DNA from: Thuidium tamariscinum
Taxonomy: Eukaryota > Streptophyta > Bryopsida > Hypnales > Thuidiaceae
Assembly: GCA_947034885.2 (NCBI GenBank)
Contig: OX344755.2
Span: forward strand, 28,527,052-28,591,051
Length of the DNA stretch: 64,000 nucleotides
Direction of reading: 5' to 3'
Below the pieces are notes generated by a model. The model was not told the DNA's origin. It did no database searches and was given only the letters and a program-made list of their open reading frames with translations. Below, one piece after another: positions 33,626 through 44,274 of the stretch (position 1 is its first letter; each line of letters begins with the position of its first letter). The position numbers and the translations under genes were made by a program.

Positions 33626-36600
33626 TTTTCGCGATTAAATGGCGAAAATTAGTCAAAATATTCAAGGAAAAGACATAAAAAGAGCGTTAAGGGAGTTTTG
33701 GTGTTAGTCTATGCCAAAATGGTGGAAAACCAACTTAGATGGTGGAAAATTCCTAATACTAGAAATTGGAATCATTCTAAGTCTCCAAAGCAAGTATATG
33801 TGAAGAATTAGTAATTCCGAGAGAAATAAGGAATAGAGAGTTAGTCAGTCCTAGCAAATGTTTGTGCAAAGTCAACCTTTTAAGGATGCATAAGACATAC
33901 TGACTAAGCTAGAAGAGTCTACTACGAGCGTGGGAGAGTTACCAAGGCTTAAGTTCAATTTTGGAAATAAATTGGATTTAAAGGTAAAACCACTACAATG
34001 GATTTGGAGAATTCGAATTTCACAAGACAAAAGATGGAGGATTGGAGATTGAAAACTACAGAGAGGTGTTCCAAGGGTAGGAGCATGCCAGGAGCGAATG
34101 AGAATCAAACAATTGTCCAAGATTCCCGGGCATCGGGAATTAAATTGTCCAATTGGGCAAAGTAATTCCAAATTACTAAAATTAGAAAGGTGCAAGGTTG
34201 CGTGGGACTTACACCAAGAATCTAGGAGTGCCCTAGATGTTACCCAATTTATTTCGGATTTTTCCGAAATTCCACGTTGACTCCATGGGAAGTCAACCGC
34301 ACATAGAAATGTTCGTAAAATCATAGAAATTACGTATGATGCGGTAAAATCTCACTAAAAATTAGGATAGGTTTTTGTGTGCTTAATAAGCGCCCAGTCA
34401 AGTTTGAAGACATTCCGACAATCCGACATTCCCAACTACCAAAACCGACATCGACATCGAAATTCACTGGAAGTTACAAGTTGGCGGCAGGTTGACCGGC
34501 GTATCAGGAGCGAATGATGTCCGATTGTCGCAAATAAGGAGTCATTCCTTACTCTCACGGACATTCCTAACGACCCTAGCCTGACAGATTCATCAAATTG
34601 CGCAAATCCTAAAAGTTAGATTTTTGACTTTTAATTGGAGTTACCGTAATTCCAATTTGGGGGCGCAAATGGCCTAGGAGTGAGGGGTAAGGGGTCCCTT
34701 AAGCTAATTGGGGTCTTCTGAAGACAATGACGCAGACGGTTTTCCGTTTCGAGTTGTTCCCTAAAAGATAGAGAGGGTCAGCTCTTAATTTGACTTTTTA
34801 ATTGTTAATTGCAGTTAATTAGAAGTGATTTTGGAAATATCTCTTGGAAAATCAAAGATTGGATTTGGTCAAGATCTCTTTCTTGCGTAAAAAGCCATCT
34901 TTGGGCTAAAGAAAGACAATTTTCGAAATGACTTTGGATTAATTCGCAAAATATCTAGGTAGATTAGGGTTAATTCCAAAATATTTTGGGTTAAGATCTT
35001 GGATTTGATTTGGCCAAGATTTCTTTGACAAAATGGGGATGTTTTTAGAAATTTCCACCATTAAACAACTAATATTTTGGAATTACATTAGGGTAGTTTA
35101 GGGTAGGAAGTAACAAAGTGTTTTCACTGGCAATTACCGAGAGGGGCCCGGCCACGGGTATATAAGGGCCCCCCTTGAGGTTGCCAGTACCCTTATTTCT
35201 CACACCGACACTTTGTTATTCTTCCGTGCTACCGGCGTGGTCGGAGCACCGCTTGGACCAAAGATTTTGGCCAAGTCTTGTTTTGTGTTTAGTTTTTTTT
35301 CAATATTTGAAGGCTTAGGGCCCCTTCATTTGTCATTTCTTTCTCACATACTCTCTGGAGGTAAAGCCTCAACACTTCTTTTGCCACTCATTCACGTAAA
35401 TTTTGAGCATTGAGCGCCAAAGTTCGGTTTAAACACTGTCATGTGTACCTCCTTTGGTTGCAAAATCTCAAAATACTAAGAAATTTTAAGAATTTAAAGT
35501 GAAAGTCCGGTTTAAACACTGTCATGTGTACCTCGTTTTGCGAATAAAACTCTCAAAATACTAAAATTCTCAAGACACGGCGGAGCTTTGCACCCGTAAC
35601 ATTTACTGAAACCTTGGGAGAATTTCACTCTCAACGGTTAGAAACCACGCAAGCCTTGGAATGAAATTAATTAGAACCAAACTTCTCGGTTTCCATTATT
35701 AAACCATTCCAAAGTAAAAACCCCAAATTATTAGTTTTAAACTTGGAGAGGATTCTCAAATTCCACATAGTGGAGAATCCCAAAATTCCCAAATTATAAA
35801 CATAAAAAGGGTGGACCAGTACACCAGACCACCCCAAGGGCGGACCAGACCACCCAGGCGGACAGCCCCAAGCGGCAGCCACCCAAGCAGCCAGGTACAA
35901 AGGCCGGGCCGGGTATCAGAGGCGGGCCGGTGGGGGGAGTCGGGCGCTGGGAGGGGAGTCCAGGTCGCTGGGAGGGGAGTCGGGCGCTGGAGGGGAGTCC
36001 AGGGACTCACTTTGGGAGTCTAGGAGCTCAAGTTACACAACTAAGACTAGAACTCAAAAGGAAACCACAACTCACGCTTTACAAGTAAGTTCAACTATTA
36101 CAAAATATCTTTTGACGTTGCAAACATTGAAATTTTTGACCAAAGTAAAAGGATTTGGAAAGGAAATTCCCCACATCTCCCTTCAATTTTCCATCAAAAA
36201 ACTCAAAATTTGCAAAATCTCAAGAGGGTCTTCAATCATTAACAACTCTACCGCCATAGCCATCCTCTAACTCTCAAAATTGCAACAACTCTTGCAAAAC
36301 AAGAATGAGAAAGGAAGAGAACTAGGGGGGAGATTAAGGTGAGGAGATTCCTAACCGTGACAAATTAGATTAAAAAACTAATTTCTTTGGAATAACACTA
36401 TAGATTGGGATTCTTTATTCTTGGGGGTTGACTTTTGGGAATAAAAAATCCATTTATTTGGAATAACACTATTGAAATTGTTCTCGGTCTTTTGGAATGT
36501 TCTACATTCTTTGGCTATTAGATTCTTAGAAGGTTTGGATTTTGCTAGTTTTGTTTTATTAGGCCTAATAAGCCAAAAGGAAAACAACAAATTGACAACC

Positions 36601-37660
36601 AATTTCTTTAAGAATTTTAAGGAAATTAAAATTAATTGGATTATAAAAGATTTGGTTGCAATTCTTTATTCAAATTAATCCTAATAAGCCAAATTAAAAA
36701 AGACAAATTGACAACCAATTTCTTAAGGATTTAAAAGAAATTAAAATTAATTAGATTATAAAAGATTTGGTTGCAATTCTTCATTTAAATTAATTCTAAA
36801 AAGCCAAACTAATTGACAACCAATTTCGTTAGGAATTACCAAGAAATTGAATTAGTTGGGATTGGCGATGACATTTTAATTCTAAGAAAGAAGAACAACT
36901 CATTACGTCGAAATTAGGTGAAATTTAATTCTTAAAATTAGATAAATTTGTAATTCAATTAATCAAAGAATAATAATACTAACAATTAGATAGGATTTTC
37001 ATTGATCATTCGAACTATTTAGTAGATTCAAAATATTGTGACATTTTCCAATTACCAATAAATTAGGAATTGAAGAGAAAATGTGCAATTAATTCGAACC
37101 TACGTAACTTTCAGTGGCTTATTTTAATTAGGAGAAAATTTACTAACAATTGTGGAAAATTACTATGGATTAGATGGAGAACCGGGATGATTTCGATGGC
37201 GAGGTCGTAGGGGAATATTTACACATGATGATGTTTGACGACGGGACCATGGAGATTTACGCAGAGGAGGTAAACCGCTCACATTTGATTTTCATTCTAA
37301 TTGTTTTACTGTTAAGTTTCTTTTTACCAAACGCTTGGAATTAGATTTAGGCAAAACTATAGAATAGAGTAGGGTCACTTGGTTGCATTTTAGAATAGAA
37401 TAGATAGAATTATAACCACGAAATTAGATTAGAAACACCCAAAACGCGTGACTAAAAGAGTTCATTGCTAGGAAGGCTTTCTTTTTCACCCAATTAGAAA
37501 GAAAACTCAATTAGACACAGGACCCGTGTGAAAAACTCTTAGCTCGAGGGTGGAGTTAGGAGCGCTCACAATCTGCAATTCGAATGTATTGATAAAAACA
37601 CAAGCAATCAGGCCTAATCTGATAATACAATGTCAGATGTTTGTTTGAATCTTATATTTC
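33626..37660. other. Repeat-rich insertion-like region upstream of element C gene
   Basis: This stretch separates the element C gene from its upstream palindromes. It is mostly AT-rich without genes. It contains an LTR-like promoter region: TATA box GTATATAAGG at about 35158 followed by a short GC-rich leader. After that come two copies of CGGTTTAAACACTGTCATG-type sequence, 83 bp apart (35425 and 35508). A GGAGTCGGGCGCTGGGAGGG tandem patch lies at 35925-36005. There is also a roughly 110-bp tandem repeat (36591, 36707, 36812; phrase ATTGACAACCAATTTC). It may be an LTR retrotransposon remnant inserted into element C. Confidence 0.45.
37174..37344 (+). CDS. Small ORF, 56 aa, unknown
   Basis: ATG 37174 opens a 56-codon frame starting MENRDDFDGEVVGEYLHMMM, with an acidic, coding-like first half and a splice-donor-like GAG|GTAAAC at about 37270. 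It may be a first exon of a plus-strand gene or chance. It has no recognisable domain. Confidence 0.2.
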   Translation: MENRDDFDGEVVGEYLHMMMFDDGTMEIYAEEVNRSHLIFILIVLLLSFFLPNAWN

Positions 37661-37669
37661 TAGATTATT

Positions 37670-38208
37670 TTTAACTCGATCCGACTTGAATGGATGGAAG
37701 TGATATCCTATATAAGTTATTTTGAATTTTTATATTATCAATTCATGTCGTATCGACTTGAATGGGAGGGGAAGAATAGTATTGAACGCGAATGGAGTAT
37801 GGACTGGACTGGCTTGATCTGCGGGAGAGGAGATTACAGGCAGTTCATGTCGCCTCGACTTGAATCAGTTAGCAGGTTGGGTACCGGCGATTTGGATTTC
37901 ATGTTAAGAAATAGAGGTTCTAATGAATTCATGTCGTATTGACTTGAATTAGTGGTGGATGATTCAAGGCTATTGGTCTAAAGCGGAGAGATTGCAGTGA
38001 AGGCTTTGGTATTTTTCATGGCGTCTTGACTGGACTTGCGAAAGGAAGCGAATTCAAGTCGTATCAACTTGAATGTTCTGAGGGAAGGGAATCTAAGTTG
38101 AATATGAAGAAGGACGGAATTCAAGTTGTTTCGACTTGAATGTTTTGAGGGGAGGGAATTTAAGTTGAATAAGAAGGGGGGAGGGAATTCAAGTCATTTC
38201 GACTTGAA
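37670..38208. repeat. Element C palindrome array, 5' cluster
   Basis: Seven well-formed 21-bp sites start at 37670, 37742, 37844, 37928, 38053, 38120 and 38188, with a degraded one near 38014. The consensus is TTCAAG or TTCATG, then TCGN-N-TCGA, then CTTGAA. With six more at 29545, 30555, 30646, 32006, 32058 and 32111 the element holds 13. The spacing here is 67-125 bp. The cluster lies upstream of the minus-strand element C genes. Confidence 0.85.
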
Positions 38209-38229
38209 TAGAAAGGAGGGAGAGTATTG

Positions 38230-39656
38230 AACTTATAACATCATATTCATTAATTTGGTAGATTGAGGACCTCCCAAATAATATTATCCATTCGCAGGGC
38301 CAAAAAACCATCTATAATTGTATTTAATTTAGTTCGAAAGGATCTCATTTCATTAGTTAGAAATTGTAATTTCCATTAAAATGATAGGTTAAAGTCGTGG
38401 AAATATAGCATCTCTAATCTTAATTTCGTGTTTCTATTCAAAGTTACAATATTTCATACAAACTGGTACCTAGTGAATGTTGCACTTTACCTATTCATAT
38501 GTGAATCTTTCCTTTTGGTAGTCACCCTATTCAGTTAGGGTATATTGCGGGAAGCGATGCAAGAGACTGATTGTTGTGTGATTGGAGGTCCGGATTCGAA
38601 TCCTGTTGACCTCCATTTAATTAAGCCGTAGGCGCTATCCTGATATTGAGCTAGAGTAAGGTTGTATTTAGAACTCAAACACAATTTTTTGTAATTTTTT
38701 AATGACCTAATTGAATATATGTAGACCTGACAATTGAATTCTACATATTACAATTGACACTAATACAGTAACACTTTATAAAATAAGACTTATAAGATTT
38801 TACAAATAGAAAGTGGAAATTATATTACTATATAGAGTGAAAATAGAATTCTTTTCTAAAATTCTAAAACTATACTCCAGAACCTGTGTTAATAGCACAA
38901 AAAACACTTTTCAGCATTATTTGAAAATAAATGAAATAATTATCTCAAGAATTCAAAAATGATAAATCAATATTAAAAAAGGATAAGCTCATAAAAGAAA
39001 GCTCATTCAAGATCCAAACTTGATATTAATGAAATTCAAAGCGTTTTCAGAGAATCATAGAATACCTAAAACTATTATAATTCTTTGTCAAAGCTAATTA
39101 CAACAAAATCAATTTGAGCCAACGGCTTCATTCACTAAAACATATTTAACAAAGATCATATACCATTTTGACTTCCATACTACAGAATATCCATTAGAAC
39201 AGCTTCACTAGAATAAAATGTATTTCAAATACAACATTTTTGATAGAATGGAATTCAATCGTTCTTCTAATTTAGTCATTTTTTAAAGAAGTAGTTATAT
39301 AAATAATAATAAAAACCTAATTTTTTTTACTGTGAACATAGTAAAACTGTCATCATCTTCATATTTGAAAATAAAAATTGTATGAGTGGATGCAACCAAA
39401 CTACATTTCCTTGATTAAATATGAAGCCCCAAAGTGAAAAGTGAACACATTATCCTGTGATAGGGGCTGCAAATCTTCGTTTCATTAATGAAGAGCTTAA
39501 TTGCTCACAATGATCGAACCTAAATTGCAAAGATGAAGAAACACATTCCATTCAATTTGAATGAACTCAAAAAAATAAAAAAATCTCCCATCAATCAATA
39601 ATCGTAGACAACATGATGGCGGCTCCATGAAACCAAAACTAGAACTGAACTAACAC
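38230..39656. other. AT-rich spacer between elements C and B
   Basis: No gene is supported. A small hairpin with a tRNA B-box-like loop occurs at 38584-38614 but no cloverleaf can be built. The element ends of C (right) and B (left) should lie here; no terminal repeats were recognised. Confidence 0.45.
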
Positions 39657-39800
39657 TTTAGGTCGACTCAACCTAAATAGCATCCTATGCCAAAAGTTAA
39701 TCCACAAATGCACTGTTGTTTAGTTTGAATCAACCTAATTTGATTGCACCTCTAAAAAACAACTACGAAGAAAATGCAATTTAGGTCGACTCAACCTAAA
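39657..39800. repeat. Element B palindromes, 3' side (2 copies)
   Basis: Two 21-bp sites lie at 39657-39677 and 39780-39800: hexamer TTTAGG, TCGA-C-TCAA, inverted hexamer. They are 3' of the minus-strand transposase gene. Seven more are on its 5' side at 59287-59941. A half-site remnant is visible near 39725. Confidence 0.8.
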
Positions 39801-40171
39801 ACGTAACTCTTCACCAAATACATCTATAAATCCATTAATTTATGGATTTATTCAACCTCCACATCAGGCATTCATACATTGAATGCAAAAATACGCTGAA
39901 GGTACCTAGTACTCAATGATAACTTGCAGTAACAATTCCATTCGCTATAAAAATAGTTTTTATTAAAAGTACTTGGAAAATCAAAACAATTAAACTAACA
40001 CCTAATGCAATGGTTTGTTAGAAACCGATATGCAACGTAAGACAATTAACAGCAGAGACAAATCAAAACCAAATCCAATCCAAACCAACTGCTGCAATAA
40101 AAACACTCGAGGACATATGTGATGCAACCTCGACACTACCATATGAAGTAGGTCTTCATAACTATAACCCC
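39801..40171. other. 3' flank of the element B gene
   Basis: The interval is noncoding and AT-rich, between the 3' palindromes and the stop codon of the transposase gene. No terminator signal of note was identified. Confidence 0.4.
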
Positions 40172-43009
40172 TCAAGTAAACATTTCAAGGCTCCGGTTTA
40201 TCACTTCAATTTGAGTAGGTGGAATCTTCAACAAGCACTGTCGAGTATCTTTCTTGATTTGAGACTTCCATGCTGTCATCAAAGCATTAGTATGCTCCCA
40301 AATTGGAGGATCATTTATGTCCACCTTCCAACGCAGACCTCTTGCACTATCCCAACCAGTATAGTAGTCTCGCACATCCTGGTCTCTTGATGTCGGACGG
40401 AAGTATTGGATGAGCACACAATTCGGGTGCTCCGGATTGCAATCCGGATTAGACAATGCCCTTGCAATCCAAACTGGCCGTGTATCACCATCTGCTGGAC
40501 GAACTGCTACAAAATAACCTTCAAAGAGATCACGACCAACCCTGAAAGATGGTTGCGGACGACCACGCAAAGGCCCAACATAAGCATCGTCCTCCCCAAA
40601 CTCCTCAAGTTCATCCCCATCTTCTCCTAATTGATCGGCTTCAATGGCTTCAACTCTAGTACTTGGCCAGAAACCGTCCTTCAAAACCATGCATGGAAGT
40701 AGTGGTTCTTGCAAAGCATTCTTCACATCACGCCAATAGTGTACCACATGCTCGTAACGCCTTCGACACTCTCCTGTGACATCTGCATTACACAAGTTCT
40801 CCCAATACTTCACAAAGCCTCCAATGCCTTTTTCAATGTCTTCCAATCCTCTCATTGGTTTGGGGGAAACAGGCAATGGCACTCCACGAGGCCACAGACT
40901 ACGTCCCTCAGAATCTTCCTTCCACAACTTGATACCTCTACCATCCTCCCCTAACCATTCAAGATCAGTACAAAGCAATTTGTACTTCATGACTGGAACT
41001 CCATTTGAATCCAAGTAGAACTTCACTTGTTGTGGCTTTGTATGTCCAACAAGGATCTCATCACCATCAACAAATGAACCTGCTATAAATCCCTTGAAGT
41101 CCGGCACCTCCTCAATGAGGTGGGGAATAGTTGGAATAGATTCCACGTCCATGAACGATTTCATGAGTGCTGGAACTGTTGGGAAATTCTCCTTCTTCAA
41201 TAGCATACTCCATCTCCCAAACAACGCATGGATGTCATCGTGTGTGTGCCCAACAATCATGAAGTTCACGTAAACTTCTCGAAAAATCTTGTTGGCGACA
41301 AGAAGAGACCAGAAACAAAAAACATACCGATTCTTGTTGTCACCTGTGGCATTGTCCATCTGTACATTAAGAATCGGAGGCAATGGTGTTCCAAAAACAA
41401 AGGTTTGTGGTGGCTGCGGTAGTGATGCTTCACACATTTCTGCACCCTTCAAAACCCTTTGAAATAAGTTGGTGGACCCTGACCCCACAAACAACATTCT
41501 TGAAGAAGACTTTGGCGGTTCCTCCAAATCTCGTAACAACCTCGCCATGGAGCCGATAGTGTAGTTTGAATCATGGGGGAAGATATCCAAGCCATAATGG
41601 GCATACCGGACGTCACCATGTCCGTGGGCAATCATGCCCGTGACAAAAATTGGCAACTTCACCAAGCCATCGGTATCCTTACTCTTGTGTGAGAATGCTG
41701 GGCAAGCCGTCTTGGCATGATCCAGCTTGTCGTGCATGATCGTGAGGCACTCATGCGGAGAATTGAAAGAGCGGTATCGATTGGCGTAGTAGTACTCTCT
41801 GTGGGCACGTGCGATAGCCAGATGTTTGTCCAACCTACGTGACCACTTCAATGCGCTGACAGATCCAGCCAAAGCGCTCTTCCTCAACTCCTGCAACTGA
41901 TCACAAGTGGCACATCTAGCAAAATTGTCCCCTGGCTTTTTCACTTCAAATTCAGAGAATTTCTTGGACCTTATTTTACTCAGATTGGAGAGCGAGATAT
42001 CTCTCAAGCCGAAGGCAGCGTTTGTTTCATTGATTGTTTTCATCTGCCCCTTCCATTGAAAGGTTGATGGCAAAATCATAGAGACCACCTTCTCTCCAGA
42101 CTTCATACTCCGTGTTTTATGTGGCATGTGGTCTGCCTCGTTTTCGAGGATGCACTTTAGCGTAGCGGCTGCTTGTTCAGTGTGTTGCCTTGGCTTCAGC
42201 AAACCGAAGTTGCCATGGTCCCTTGCTTCTCGATTGTTGTTTGCATATCTTTGGTAGCGGTAGAATGTAGCCTCTGGGACTCCAGAAATGAGCATCCACG
42301 CCCGCATGCACACACTGATCCCCTCCACGACAACCATCTTCCTCCCACTTGGATCACGGTGCACGGACCTATGAACTTCCGTCTTCATATGGGCCCTAAA
42401 CTTGAACGTCGAATGCTGGTACATGCGTTCCCGAAATGATTTTATCTTCTCCCTCAGAAACGGTTGAATGCAATTTTTGGCGCAGCAGATTTTGCTGGAG
42501 ACAGCGTTGATGGACTCCTGTGTGAGAAGTTCCTTCGCCCTCAATCCAACTTCACGTGGAGGATTTCGAACAACACTTGTGTAAGGTCGAGAAGATGTAA
42601 GTGATGGAGGATTCAAAATACTTGCTTGGAGGCGGTTGAAATTATCCCGAGCTTCGTGGTCGCGAAGACTAGCCCCTCGACAGTGCACGTAATCAATTGG
42701 CCAGGCCATCAATGAATAGACCCGCTCCCGGGGGATGTCTTCCTCAGAGTGCGTCTTTGAGATGTGAATTGCAACATGTGTGTCTCCAAGAGGACCATTT
42801 GCACCCAGGACAAGGTCTGAGGATACGCTATGACAAGTTCCCTCCCCAACGAGCGTTCCCTGAATGTTGTAGAGCGTAACACACATTGTATTCCAAAGTC
42901 GGCGCGGCAGCCCTTTGCACTCAGGAATGCCGATATTCATTCCCTCGAGAACCTGAAACTCGTCGTCTGAAGAGTCCATAGAACCCCCTGGAATGATCGA
43001 GGAAGACAT
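40172..43009 (-). CDS. DUF7869-like putative transposase of element B (945 aa, intact)
   Basis: This is a single long frame from ATG 43007-43009; the open frame extends 18 nt further only through non-ATG codons and an acceptor-like TTGATTCAG. Features in order: a Ser-rich N-terminus; a Cys cluster ICCAKNC (174-180); a CATC zinc-binding-like site (366-369); MHDKLDHAK (425-433); MIAHGHGDVRYAHYGL (459-474); VQMDNATGDNKNRY (549-562); VGHTHDDIHALFGRW (586-600); and a C-terminal Tudor/BAH-like block, VAVRPADGDTRPVWIAR (834-850). The acidic motifs fit an RNase H-like transposase. The motif HTHDDIH has His where element A has Asp (HTHEDID), which might cost a catalytic residue. A CACTA element sits 43 bp upstream of the ATG, in what looks like the leader intron. 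Confidence 0.75.
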   Translation of the reverse strand: MSSSIIPGGSMDSSDDEFQVLEGMNIGIPECKGLPRRLWNTMCVTLYNIQGTLVGEGTCHSVSSDLVLGANGPLGDTHVAIHISKTHSEEDIPRERVYSLMAWPIDYVHCRGASLRDHEARDNFNRLQASILNPPSLTSSRPYTSVVRNPPREVGLRAKELLTQESINAVSSKICCAKNCIQPFLREKIKSFRERMYQHSTFKFRAHMKTEVHRSVHRDPSGRKMVVVEGISVCMRAWMLISGVPEATFYRYQRYANNNREARDHGNFGLLKPRQHTEQAAATLKCILENEADHMPHKTRSMKSGEKVVSMILPSTFQWKGQMKTINETNAAFGLRDISLSNLSKIRSKKFSEFEVKKPGDNFARCATCDQLQELRKSALAGSVSALKWSRRLDKHLAIARAHREYYYANRYRSFNSPHECLTIMHDKLDHAKTACPAFSHKSKDTDGLVKLPIFVTGMIAHGHGDVRYAHYGLDIFPHDSNYTIGSMARLLRDLEEPPKSSSRMLFVGSGSTNLFQRVLKGAEMCEASLPQPPQTFVFGTPLPPILNVQMDNATGDNKNRYVFCFWSLLVANKIFREVYVNFMIVGHTHDDIHALFGRWSMLLKKENFPTVPALMKSFMDVESIPTIPHLIEEVPDFKGFIAGSFVDGDEILVGHTKPQQVKFYLDSNGVPVMKYKLLCTDLEWLGEDGRGIKLWKEDSEGRSLWPRGVPLPVSPKPMRGLEDIEKGIGGFVKYWENLCNADVTGECRRRYEHVVHYWRDVKNALQEPLLPCMVLKDGFWPSTRVEAIEADQLGEDGDELEEFGEDDAYVGPLRGRPQPSFRVGRDLFEGYFVAVRPADGDTRPVWIARALSNPDCNPEHPNCVLIQYFRPTSRDQDVRDYYTGWDSARGLRWKVDINDPPIWEHTNALMTAWKSQIKKDTRQCLLKIPPTQIEVINRSLEMFT

Positions 43010-43051
43010 GATATCTGAATCAAACAATCAGACTCACAAATTAGCTACAAT

Positions 43052-43083
43052 CACTACAAAAAAACTGGGGTATAAATGACTGC
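43052..43083 (+). repeat. Left terminal inverted repeat of the CACTA element
   Basis: It begins CACTACAAAAAA and ends GGGGTATAAATGACTGC. It pairs with 59207-59238 with two mismatches. Confidence 0.9.
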
Positions 43084-44270
43084 GAAAAATGACTAAAAAT
43101 GAGTCATTTCGGACCGAAATGACTGGAAAACGACTTCCGCACTTGCAGTCATTGTGGACAAGTCATTCTTAGAATGACTGTGGGTGTATTATCACCATCC
43201 CTTTGAGAAGTGGATGAATCTGTGAAAGGGGCAGTTCGGTTTCAGAGTATTTTTTTTGGGAAAAACTTGGGCAGCTGACCGTTTCCATCTGAATTTCACC
43301 TACGTGGCTGCCCACGTCACTGTTTTCAGTAGTCATTCGTTAGTGGCGACCAAGTAAAAGTTTCGGTGAGGTGGCGGTCCACGTAGGTCAATTGTGCAGT
43401 CATTTTGTAGTTGACTTATGGGCCGATTTCTGCTGACGTGGACATTGATGTGGATAACGTTTCAAGTCATGCTAAAGTTGCATTACAGTTGCGTGTCAGT
43501 GGACGAGCAGTGAATTGTTGTACCTCATTATGAGGGCATTTCGGAATTGCATCTCAGTCATTGAAGAGACATTTTTAGGGTCCACGGTTAGTCATTCATT
43601 AGTCACATTTGTGCTTCAATGACTGTTTGCTACAAGCATACGTCATTTGCATTGGGGCCATTCTAGTCATTCTGAAGTCCTACAAAATTGCTTCTGCAGT
43701 GGGTGCTCAGTCACGAACTCAGCCTCATTTCTCTAGGTCGTTGTACAAGTCACCACATAGAAAAGAAAGTCACTTCTGGCAGGTGAGGCTTAGACATGGA
43801 CATTTCTGGAGTTCGTTCCCATGACTACATTGTAGCTCCTGACTACGGCATTCACAACACCAAAACTGATTTAGTCCAACGTTAGTCATATATTCTAGAA
43901 GTGCAAGGCATTCACATTCATGATCAAGTAATGTGACCACCATATTCCTACAATACACCAGCAATGCACTCGGCCAAGAATGTAAAAGAATCCTCAAAGT
44001 CATGCTACCTATATAGTCACAAGACATGGAAAATTGCTTGCAAAAATGTATAGTTTCAATTGAAACAAACACTATTGAATGTGGCCATGAGGTGGGAAAA
44101 GGCAGGGGTCCAATTGAACTAACATATTTACAATACCATTGTCATTAGAAAATGGTCAGAAAAATGTCAAAAGTCCCCCCTAGTACAAAAGTCTGTACCG
44201 CCATCTCATACTGTAATCTTTAGGTACTTCTGATCCCATAGTGTATTGCTGCCCTTCACATCTTCAACCT
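43084..44270. repeat. Left subterminal repeat region of the CACTA element
   Basis: The motif AGTCATTTTNNAGTTG and shorter AGTCATT/AATGACT pieces occur in both orientations; a clear copy is at 43398-43413. Such repeats are the TNPA binding sites in En/Spm. No gene is seen. Confidence 0.65.
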
Positions 44271-44274
44271 TCGA

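Noticed and set aside
38584-38614. tRNA-like hairpin with a B-box-like loop (GGATTCGAATCC)
   Set aside because: The acceptor strand GACCTCC pairs only with GGAGGTC directly before the T-arm, and no D or anticodon arm can be placed; it is a local hairpin or old tRNA remnant.
43010-43027. N-terminal extension MFDSDI of the element B protein
   Set aside because: It starts at a non-ATG codon (TTG) and lies over an acceptor-like TTGATTCAG; the ATG at 43009 is preferred.
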